From assembly GCA_012184525.1 (NCBI GenBank), contig WOFQ01000002.1:744001-808000 (forward strand): a stretch of 64,000 bases of DNA, read 5' to 3'. Every line of letters starts with the position of its first letter. The stretch's first letter is position 1. The stretch is from Xenoacremonium recifei (taxonomy: Eukaryota > Ascomycota > Sordariomycetes > Hypocreales > Nectriaceae). Shown in pieces: positions 33,048 to 42,683 of the stretch. The notes below the pieces were generated by a model. That model did no database searches. It was not told the origin of the DNA and saw nothing but the letters and a program-made list of their open reading frames with translations. The position numbers were made by a program, and so were the translations under genes.

Positions 33048-35506
33048 GAGTGACCGATTTGCGGATGGAGTATCGCAAAGCCATGGCATTGGATCGCCCC
33101 CAAAAGCCGTGTTTTCAATTGTGAAACAGATATGCATGCGACGCTGTGATGCTGTTCTCTATGTATGTATGCTGTTCCCTATATCGCTTCCGCGTATACC
33201 TCCAGACTGTTTTATATGACGCTGTGAGTAACCTCGCCTGGAAGCTGGGGAAGCGCTGGTTCGTCCACGTCACATCTTTGAGGAACAAATCGCATAGCGC
33301 ATAAGAGGGCTGAGACCGGTTCCCCGGCTGCGCTGCCAAGATGTCCGGCTTCGAATCGCGTCAGGGACAGAATCACCGCTGCTGTCCGAATGCGGATGTG
33401 ATATCACCACGAGCCGCTGGAACTTCTACCATGAGGCTGCGGGAGAGGCGGCAATCATGACTCTGCTCGTCTCGTCTCTTTCCCCTTCTGTTGTCTGTTT
33501 CTGTCTCAGAGCTTCGGATAATGGCCTTCGCATCGCCCTCACACAGCATCATCGTGTAGGACACTTATCGCCGATGAAGCAGCCACCCATTCAGGAACGC
33601 CTGCTCCGGGCATTCTGTAACACGGCCAGGGCATGAGAACAACAATCCCCTATCCGGGCCTGCCATCCAATGAATCCCTCCTCCACTAGCAAACTGGCGA
33701 ACTGGCCATCACCATCATCATCGTGAGACCCGGTCCCAGAGAGGCATTCAACGAACTCTACACCTCCATTGGCCCTTGGTTCGTCAGATACTCTCTCCCG
33801 ATTGTCCCGACTGTCCCGAAACCCCGGGGAAGACGCTCTGACTGGGCGCGCTCGAACTGGTGATCGGCGGGCCCTGGAGATTCTCCCAGAGCTGCCCCTG
33901 AGTCTAGGCTCGGCCTTCGACTGACGGGGATTCCAAGCCACGAGTTCCAGGTTTGATTATGGGCCATTGAGGCCAGTGAACAGCCCATGACAAGGTGCAT
34001 GGCGAGACATGCTGATGCATTGCGTATCATTGCCATCTTATCTGCCTCTTGATGGACAAATTGCTGTCCTCTACCCTGTCATGTCCAACGGCGTGGTCGA
34101 TGTCCCCCAGAAACTACTCTAGACTTCACCGCCCTAATTATGGAGCTCGTTTTGGCGTCCTTCTTAGCCAGGCACAAGCTCCTGCGCGCCTCTAGTATCG
34201 ATGAGCCTATTACACCAAGTGGGCAGGGGATTCGCTGGCAGGAATGGTTTGAAAGATCTAGTACGTACAATACCATTCAAACTTTGCAACGTAGTGTTTT
34301 CTCCATAAACGGATATCCTGCATTTATGCCTGTCTCTCTTATCTGTATACCTACCCATAGGCCTTGGCTCAGTTGCACCCAACCCTTAACCATCGAACCC
34401 CATAGCTGTTAGTTAGTGGTCTAGGTTATGGAACTCAGATGAGCTTTAGATTTGCGATTCAGATCATGAATCGACATGAGAGCCTCAGACAGTGGATCCA
34501 GAAGACGGGTTCAGGTTAGCTATTTTACTGAACATGGCTATTAAAAATCGAGCTGTTTGAGGGAACTGTTGCTGCAGACGTCGATACATCTACCTTCATC
34601 CTGTCGTTGTATCTACGCACTGAGAGACCAACCCTTCTCCCGCTAGTTCAGCTCTCATGAACAACGCATCACCGCCAACGCACGCACGAACAAAGCTCGC
34701 TATCGTTCTCGTCCGACTAGACCCCCTGAGGCGAGTATCACACCATTCAACGAAGCGTTGCGCATGCATCACCCCCGTTTCGTAGCCAATATGGGGCGGT
34801 AGAGGCGCGTCTTTACGTATCCTCGGCTTTTAAATCCGCACACACACAAGTATCACACTCAAGCTCGTCCATAGCACACGTGGAATTACCCGGCGTTGGT
34901 AGCATTAACAGATATCGTTCGTTTGTGTTCAACGAAAGTAACCACCAGTATCCTTACAATTGCCCATCCCGAACCGTCCCGAGGTACACAAAAATTAAGT
35001 CGGCGGTGGTGTCGCCTTCTCTTCACCGCCAGACCCTCTACGCCGTTGGCCCTACAAGCAAGCAAGCAGCTCTTCCAAAGAATCTTCGTATCGTACACGC
35101 CACGGTCCGGATCATGTTCGCGCGGACGCACGCAAAAGAAAAAACACCTCCCCACTCGCTGCCAGTCCGAGCCCTAAACCTGGTTTCAATCCCTGGGAAC
35201 AGACGAGAGTTTCGAGGGGAAGCAGTAAGAAAAGATGGTTGAAGAAGAAGAAAAGTGCTGCACAATGAAATGTGCCCCGATTAAAAACTCGATAATGATG
35301 TTATTACTGAACCGCGAGCTTCAAGCCGTCGTTTCTTGTTTGTTCCGCCCATCCAAAAAAAAGAGTAGAAAAAAGTAGCAGAGTCGAAGAACCTTTCAAG
35401 ATGCTAGTAACCCGATCAGAAATCGCACACCCGGGCGATGTAGCCATTGATATTCATGTCTCCGTAAGCGATAAGTGTGTGGTTTCGTTTTGTTTTTGCG
35501 TCAGGC

Positions 35507-36684
35507 TCAGATGGCCTTGCCGTTCTTCTCTACGGCTTCCTGCTGCTTGTTGCGCAGGCCCGGCTTGTTCGTACGTGAGCCCGTGTACTTGGTGCTGAGC
35601 AGGGTGTCCCAGAAGGTGAAGAAGGGCTGGGCAAAGTTGGTCTTGATGCCCCAGTGCTGGTGGTGGATGTCGTGGTAGGCGGCGTTGTTGCTGGTGATGA
35701 GCTGGAGAGGGTCCCAGGGGAATGAGTAGCCGCAGTGGTCATCGACCGTCTTGACCGTCGAGAAGGAGAAGAACCACATGCCCTGGCGCATGGTCATGAA
35801 AGTGCCCTTGAAGGCAATGCTGGCGCCGAGCGTGTCGAGCAGGAAGCCCTCGAGCGGGTGGTTGTAGAGCGCACCGTAGGCGTAGGGGACGTAGAGGCGG
35901 TGGTGTCGCGAGTGGAAGGTAGCTAGAGAGACGTCGTGTTAGAGAAGCGTATGGATGGCTTCTTGTAGAATTACTCACCATATAGCCATCGGTTCATGTG
36001 CATGAGACGGTGCAGGAAGTACTGCCAGGTGTCGAGGATGAAGGTCGCCACGAAGAACTGAACCGCGGGGATCAGGACGTGGTAGATGGCCTTGGCGAGC
36101 ATCATCTCCCACCCCGCAAAGACAGGCGTGCCGTCTGAGCTCGTGAGGAAGGGATAGTAGCCGCCAGCGAGAGCTCCGGCAAGCGTCGGATAGCTCTCAA
36201 CCACGTTCTTGGACAGGGCTGTCGCATTGAGGCCGACCATGCCGAGCACGACAGGCAGCGCGCGCTGGGCCAGACGGATGCGCGTGGCCCAGACGGCGAC
36301 ATCATACTCAGCCTTGCCCGTCATCTCGGGTGGCTCGGTCAGGGCCAGCACAGCGCCCGTGGCCACCTGGATGATCTGCTGCAGGATGACATCGCGGGCG
36401 ACCTCGTAGCGCGTGGCGTGGTTGCGCTTGGTGATCTCCTCGGGCGTGTGCAGGCGGTACTGCGGGAACAGGTCGTAGACGTCGACGGCGTGGAAGGTCA
36501 GGCTGAGCGCCCAGTAGACGGCGACGGGGATGATGAGCGAGAGCCAGAAGTCGGGCAGCCAGTCGATCAGGTCGGGCTGGCGCGTGAGGGCGAAGGACGG
36601 CAGCGGCGGCAGCGCATTGTCGAAGAGCGTCTGGTTGGCCATGATGGCGTCGGCGAGGACGGACGACGAGGAGTCGTTGCCCAT
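35507..36684 (-). CDS. SUR2: Sphinganine C4-hydroxylase SUR2
   Basis: Exons 36684-35979 and 35922-35507 with a 56-bp intron (GTGAGT...CTAG) give 373 aa. The splice yields NRWLYATFHSRHHRLYVPYA. The fatty acid hydroxylase domain carries the three di-iron His boxes: HRLMH (just before the splice), HSRHH (just after it) and HDIHHQHWG near residue 325. Hydrophobic segments such as FWLSLIIPVAVYWALSLTF and VLIPAVQFFVATFI indicate an ER multi-span protein. SUR2 adds the C4 hydroxyl to dihydrosphingosine or ceramide to form phytosphingosine. The start is the MGNDSSSS Met; upstream in-frame codons lack an ATG. The gene is divergent from the TCTP gene. Confidence 0.93.
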
Positions 36685-38337
36685 GGTCGGGATGGGAGGG
36701 AAGAAGAAATACACAGATGATGCAGAACGAAAGGAGCGAAAGTCGAGTCGAGTCGGTGGCGGCGCGTAAGTTATTGATTAGTAGTAGTAAAGGTAAGTAA
36801 GGTCGGCACGGAAAGTAGGGACGAAATGGAACTTTAAAAGGAGCGTCGATTTGGCTGGATTAGGCTGTCCAGGCTGGGGGATTGAAGATGATGACTCTCT
36901 CTCCCCTTGTTCCCTGGAGGTGGCGTTGTATGGCAGCATCAGCAGCAGCAGGCGCGGGATCCAATCTTTAAGGCGGCGCCGGCGCTGGCTTCGGAATCAT
37001 CGGGCAATCAGTTTTTTTTACGGAGAGCCAAGCCCAGGCCCAGTAATCACAGGCAGTGGACTGACTGGAACCGACTGAGTCCGAGACGAGTCTCTCTCCC
37101 ACAGCTCCCAATTTCGGCTCTTCCTGTGATTGACGTGCCCACATCCAAGGTGGCAATCTTCCAATTGAGAGCATGAATGTGTTTTGGCAGTCGGTGCCTT
37201 CCATCTCCGAGCTTACATACGGAGCCCCGAGTATGTATATACACTTTCGCGATCGCCGCTATCGTTCTGAGAACTGAGCTGAGCTCCTATTACTGCATGC
37301 TGTCACGTGGGCAACGCTGGTATAAGTGAACATGATGCACACGACTTAGACTTTACATACCTTACTGCCCAATATCTGGGAGTTTAGATAGGGGACTATT
37401 CGGTGGCAATGTCCCGTATTCACGCATCAAAAGATCCCCTCCCTGGTAGATTCAATCTCTCAATCATGCGAGATGCATCTGCTCGTTCAGCTCCTCGTTC
37501 AGCTGTTTCTCCCTAAAAGCGGCAACTTCTCTCAATCAACGCCCGTGAATCTCTCCCTCGCATGCTTGTTAGTCGCAGCTTCAGCCCGCCGAGTCGCCTC
37601 ATGGAAAGCCTCCATCAGCCCACACGCCAGGCCTCGCGATCCCGCCTCAGCGCATTTCATGAGTTCACCGTGCCCCTGGGACCGTGTCTTGATCTCCCCG
37701 CCCCTCGTTCGAGGCGTCATCATTGTTATTGCCGTGCATGCCGTTGGCTGGCAGCTGCGAGATGCCCAATCAGTCGCTGAGCGCCCAGCTCATGTTGAGA
37801 AAGTAGTGGCATGATGGCCGTTCTATGACACGCAAGGTATCCCAGCCCTGTGCCATGCACCACGATAATGCTATCCAGAAGATCAGACAGCCGTCCTCGG
37901 CGCAGCATACGCGGAATCCGGAGGGTAAAGACGGGTCCGATGGTAGCTCCGCTTGCCGATCGTTTTTCAGGGGCAAGAGATTGATCATGCCTCCATGCCT
38001 GACAAAGCACCAGCATGCCAACAATTGATCCCATTGCTTGAGACCCTCCATCCAGCCCTGTACGTAAATATGGCCGGGCCTTTCAATCACGGGGTCCGAG
38101 TGGCGTCCTCATTTCGGATCCCGGAGAAACAGTTGAAGCGGATTTTTCTTTCCATGATCCCCTAACCCCATAAAGCCTAGTGCCAATAACCCCACCACAG
38201 CCCGCCACCTTCTCTGAATTTTATCACCAGTCCCAAGACTCGCAACTCTTCTAAACAAGTCAGCCAACCTTCACCAGCTTCATCCTCCCTCCCCTAGCCA
38301 TCGCTTCTCCAGGTCCGCCTCGACCCCCGCCGTCATC
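36685..38337. promoter_or_regulatory. Divergent region between SUR2 and TCTP
   Basis: 1.65 kb with no recognisable coding frame. A CACGTG E-box is at about 37306. The last 120 bases before the TCTP start are strongly C/T-rich, the usual leader of a highly expressed fungal growth gene. A CCAATCA box lies near 37766. Confidence 0.5.
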
Positions 38338-39170
38338 ATGATTATTTACAAGGTATGCCCTCTCGAAGAGATCCCCCAAGGCATTACCCCTCGATGCCCG
38401 CGACCCCGCCTCGTTCGGACCAACCCAGACGCTGAACCCCGCAATCACAGGACATCATCACCGGAGACGAGTTGATCTCGGACTCTTACGACCTCAAGCT
38501 GGTCGACAACATCGTCTACGAGGCCGACTGCGCCATGATTACCGAGGGTGCCGTCGAAATCGGTTAGTTCTTCCCTGTCCTATGTCGCGGTTTGGGCGCC
38601 AAAGTCTTGCAAGACGAAAATGCTGGGAGGGAGAAAAAAAAACATTGACTGACACGACACCACTTTCCAGACATTGGTGCCAACGCCTCTGCTGAGGAGG
38701 CCGATGAAGGTGTCGAGGATGCCGCCGTCAAGGTCAACAACATCGTGTACTCTTTCCGTCTCCAGAGCACCTCTTTCGACAAGAAGAGCTTCCTTACCTA
38801 CCTCAAGGGTATGCGCCCCTAATGCGTTACCCACAAGCCCGGGATGGTCCGCTAAGTGCTCATTAGGCTACATGAAGTCCGTCAAGTCTGCTCTCCAGGA
38901 GAAGGGCGCTTCTGCCGATGAGATCTCCGCCTTCGAGAAGGGTGCTCAGGGCTACGTCAAGAACACCCTCCTCCCCAACTTCAAGGACTTCGAGTTCTAC
39001 ACTGGCGAGTCCATGAACCCTGATGGAATGTAAGGAAAATGCAGCAATCTGGCCTCAAGCTTCAAAGACTAATCTCGATTCTCAGGGTTGTTCTTCTCAA
39101 CTACCGTGAGGACGGTGTCACCCCTTATATCATCGTCTGGAAGCACGGTGTCACTGAGATGAAGGTCTAA
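38338..39170 (+). CDS. Translationally controlled tumour protein homologue (TCTP/Tma19)
   Basis: Five exons (38338-38352, 38451-38562, 38671-38808, 38867-39029, 39086-39170) give 170 aa, the family's normal length. It starts MIIYKDIITGDELISDSYDL and ends in TEMKV. Recognisable TCTP features are the start, the acidic flexible loop after NASAEEADEG, the helical hairpin (SFLTYLKGYMKSVKSALQEKG) and a C-terminal strand block with NYREDGVTPYIIVWKHG. It is a small abundant cytosolic protein, ribosome-associated and growth-linked in yeast (Tma19). Every junction was checked for GT...AG and frame. The first exon carries only five codons. The C/T-rich leader suggests strong, growth-linked expression. 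Confidence 0.97.
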
Positions 39171-39504
39171 GCTCACCCTCTCATAACGAACGATATGATG
39201 TCCTGGTCTGTTTGCCCCTACTTGTGCGGAAACAGCCCCTTTAGACGACCATGATTATGAGGAAGAAAGACGGAGAGCCATGTGGTGTGAAATCTGCGCT
39301 TTGGCATATATCCCCCCCAAAGAAGATAGCGAGGAAATCAAAAGAGCTGTAGATCCCTATGCAGCTTAACCCTTCATGAAGATGCAAAAACGTATCCCCC
39401 TATGCCACAGAAGAACGCCCAACCATAGTGAAGTCATCAGAATCATCCTGCGCACTCCGTCGAACGCCATACCATCCTTCTTTTGGACCTCCATCTCTTC
39501 CAGC
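39171..39504. other. Convergent spacer
   Basis: 334 bp between TCTP (plus) and the proline-rich protein gene (minus); presumably the two 3' UTRs. Nothing else is seen. Confidence 0.5.
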
Positions 39505-40797
39505 TTAGAACTGAGGTCTCGTTGACAAGGGGATCGGCGGGGGACCTTCATCCCCAGCACCGGCCCCGGGACTCGGAGCCGGAGGACCCCCTAGTCCGGG
39601 CTTCTTCTTCGGCGGTGGTGGCGGCGGCTTTTTCTTCCCCACAAGCCCGGCCACGGGAGAAGCAGGCGCCGGAGAAGCAATCTGCCCCGGGCCGCCTCCC
39701 GACGCCGGTCTGCCCGTGAATCCTCCCACCTTATCCATCACGCCGTATTTCTGATTGAGCCCATTTGCCGCCTGTACCCCCGAGGCGACCTGTTCGCCAT
39801 GCCGTTGGCGGAAATTATTCGCTGTGCTCGCGGCCGCTTTTGCATCTGAAAAGGAGACCGAAGAGGGATCCTTCTGGAAGTTCTGCGCCGTCTTCAGCGC
39901 AGCTTGTTTTTGAGCCCAAGTTGTTCCCTCAGAGGGTGCGTTTGCCGCATCCGGAGTGGACGAGGTGCGCAGCTTGCCGAAGCGGTTCTGCAGCTCACCC
40001 ATGTGAGAGGCTGAGGCCGCAGCGTTTGGTCGTGGCGGTTGTGGTGGATTCGGCGTGCTCGTCGCCGCAGGACTCGACCGCCCGATGCCCAGCCCCGGGA
40101 CCGATACGCCGGAAGCACCCAGACGATTCACTGCGCCTTGATTCAGGAAGCCGCCGCTGTTCCCTGTCGACGCAGGACTTATCGCGCTGGGGCTGGGGGC
40201 TGAGTTTGCCGAATTCGTCCGCGGCGGCAGGCGAGGAGGCAGGCTGGGCGGTGCCGACGGCGACACTCCCGTAGCAGCCTGGTACGAAGGCGGCGCACGC
40301 CCATCCGCACCGTCTCTCCTCCCCGGCGGAGGAGGCAGAGCGCTCGTCGCCAGTCCCGTAGTGTTAACGCGATACGGCTGCGGCTCATGACTCTCGTACA
40401 CTTCTTCCTCAGGTTCCTCGGTGCCCGTCAGCTGTTTCTGGCCTACGGGCGCCGCGACCGGTGGCCCTCTCGGATCCTGGTACTTGGAGGGTGCAGTGAT
40501 GACTTTCCGGGCTGTTGATGTCGGCGGCGGCGCAGGTATCAGGCCGGTACCGCGCCGCTTCGGCGGAGCGTCGAAGCTTGTGGGATCGCGCAAGTCGGAG
40601 AGCGGGCGGGCGACATGGGCTGGGCCATCATCTGATTTCTTACGGCCCAGCATACCACTCTACCAAGGTGATTTAGTAAAAGTGCAATCAGAGTATCCTC
40701 GTGAGGTCGACGAAGTACTTACGACTTGACCTTTGAGCGAGGTGCCCGGCTTTTCCGGGTGCCACCCATTCTTCATCATGTCTTTGTACTTCGACAT
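39505..40797 (-). CDS. Proline-rich conserved fungal protein, possible SH3-binding adaptor
   Basis: Exon 1 is 40797-40723 (25 codons, MSKYKDMMKNGWHPEKPGTS) and exon 2 is 40659-39505, separated by a 63-bp intron (GTAAGT...GTAG) and joined in phase 0 to give 409 aa. The central part has several proline-rich stretches (SLPPRLPPRTNS; residues about 130-150). A moderately helical Ala/Gln-rich segment lies near residues 255-320 (TWAQKQAALKTAQNFQKD, SFSDAKAAASTANNFRQRHG). The tail has a polyproline-lysine run (KKKPPPPPPKKKPG) and ends PPPIPLSTRPQF. PxxP-type motifs suggest SH3 partners, possibly at cortical actin, but that is inference. I do not recognise a named family with certainty. It is divergent from MIS12. 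Confidence 0.75.
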
Positions 40798-41315
40798 GGC
40801 GAAAGGCAAGAAGAGAAGGTTTGGTGAGGAATTGAGGGTGCCAGAGGGCGACCGGATATATATGTCGCAAGGTGTGGTGGGAGCTCGGGAAGTAAGATCA
40901 AGATATGTCGTGATGGAGGCACCGGCGCTGATACGGAAGGTGCGTGCCCCTCAGAGGTACCTGACAAAGTGACGTACCTCCTGGTCGCTGTCAAGCCACA
41001 GCGCGAACCACACGCCAGCCACATTCATGGCGGGGCTTCAACCTCAGAACGCGCCTCAATTCAACAGCAAGACCACCATCCCACGAACAGCAACCATCTT
41101 TCTCCCCAATCTCAGCCAGATACAAATTTCGAACAATAACGACAGAAATATTCCAGAGCGTAGGGCAGGGATTCAATATTGAAGCTCCAATTCGAGTTCC
41201 CCTATACGAGCGCATCCGATAGACGTCTCGGCGCGACTCAACGCGTCTCCCCCAAATAGCTTTCGAGGCATCGCCCAGAATCTGATCGCATACTGCGACC
41301 ACAAAACCACACACC
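40798..41315. promoter_or_regulatory. Divergent promoter region
   Basis: 518 bp between the starts of the proline-rich protein gene (minus) and the MIS12 gene (plus). A TATATAT string occurs at about 40856-40863 on the proline-rich side. No coding frame is seen. Confidence 0.45.
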
Positions 41316-42466
41316 ATGGCAGCTCCAGAGAGCTCAGACTATGAGCTGCTCACCGAGCACTTTGGCTATCCGCCGGTAGTACGTCTGCTCTTCTCAAATC
41401 CAGCCCTTCTCCCAGCTCACACCAGTAGGCCCTTCTCGACGACATCATCAACACCGTCAACGTCCTCGCCGACCGCGCCCTCGACTCCGTCGAACGCCTC
41501 CTCCTCTCCATCCCACCCCAAAACCTCGGCTTCACCGCCGCTGCGCCTGCCCCGGCGCCCAAGAAGTCAAAATCCGCGAAAGCCCGCGCCGCCGCCGCCG
41601 AAGCCCCGGCAGAACCATCGCCCGAGGAGGCGGCCAAGTTGGAGATCGAAAATGGCACGCACCAGCTTGAGACGCTGCTGAACGCGTCCATCGACAAGAA
41701 CTTCGATATCTTCGAGCTGTACGCCATGCGTAACATCCTGACTGTCAAGCCCGACGACCGGCCCTTTATGCGCCTCGCCCATTATGAGGGCCTCGACTTT
41801 GCGCCGCAGCAGCCTGACCGCCCAACTACACAGAGCGTCACTGCGCTGCGCCGGCGCCTGCAGGCTAGCCAAAAGTTGCACGTCGCGTTAGAAGCCGAGC
41901 GTGCGCGCAATGATGCCCTACTCACAAAGCTTCGCGCCGTACTGGGCGTCACGGCCGGCCAAGGGGTGAAGAGGGAGGATAACAGCACCTCCACCACCGA
42001 GGCCGCCGAACCCAGCCCCTTTGGCTTTCTGCGCGACATGGGTGGTCTCGAGCAGGGCGGTGCCGAAAAGCCCGCCACTACGACCACCGAGTTTGCGTTG
42101 TCACAACTGCAAGCCCTGCGCGCACTCTCCGAGTCACTGCGCACCCTACTGCCCGATCTAGGCCCCGAGGACGATACCGGTGCTGAGGCTGAGACCAACG
42201 CAGATGGCAGCAAGAAGACATGGCGGCGCGAGCGCGTTGAGTACGTCGAGGGTGCGTCGCGCAAGTACCTCGAGAACTCGCGCGGGCTAGAGCTCGGCGC
42301 GCAGGGCGATGTGCGCGATGGCGAGTGGCAGAGCGAGGGCCGCAAGTTCACGCGCGGTGAGGTCGAGGGGCTAGAACAGGTAGCAACGCTTCTCGAAGCT
42401 GGAGGGGAGAGCTCGTCCAAGAAGCAGGATGGCGATGGAGATGCGGTTATGGAGGAGGGCTCATAG
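41316..42466 (+). CDS. MTW1: Kinetochore protein MIS12/MTW1
   Basis: Exons 41316-41378 and 41429-42466 (50-bp intron) give 366 aa. Splicing joins TEHFGYPPV to ALLDDIINTVNVLADRALDSVERLL, the conserved N-terminal Mis12 motif: an aromatic-rich start followed by a helix of the xxDDIINxVNxL type. A Lys/Ala/Pro linker follows, then helical, coiled-coil-prone segments with QLETLLNASIDKNFDIFELYAMRNIL, and a long Glu/Arg-rich helix. The tail is acidic. MIS12/MTW1 joins the four-subunit MIND complex that links CENP-C at the centromere to the Ndc80 complex. The acceptor could be one of two nearby AG sites; the one at 41427-41428 keeps the frame and avoids a TAG. Confidence 0.85.
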
Positions 42467-42683
42467 GAGCGCAATGTAACAATGATAGGTTTGGCGTGCG
42501 GCGCAGGACGGGACACCCTCGGACATGGGAGAGTGATGTGATTTATGAGATATGATTTCGTCAACAGTTTTGGATAGCTTTTCTGTACAGGTATCCTGAT
42601 AATGGTACACCGAGGAATTCCACCTCTATACACTCCGCCTACATCTTCCCAGATTATACACGTACAAACTCGTCTCCTCCTCT

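Larger units (their letters stand above)
30935..35506. other. 4.6 kb desert upstream of the CBM-like gene
   Basis: This region runs from the CBM-like gene start to the 3' end of SUR2 (both minus strand). The frames are short and without domain features; the longest (31589-32110, 173 codons) is Gln/Arg/Gly-rich low complexity. Tandem repeats and a 15-base C run are listed separately. CACGTG-like E-box cores occur near 34874. The end next to 35506 should hold the SUR2 3' UTR. Confidence 0.5.

Noticed and set aside
33230..33370. Possible tRNA (TTCGAATC string near 33350)
   Set aside because: No matching A box or acceptor-stem pairing could be found around it.
41782..42633. 283-codon minus-strand frame opposite MIS12
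   Set aside because: Shadow of the MIS12 coding frame, Ser/Arg-rich, no domain.
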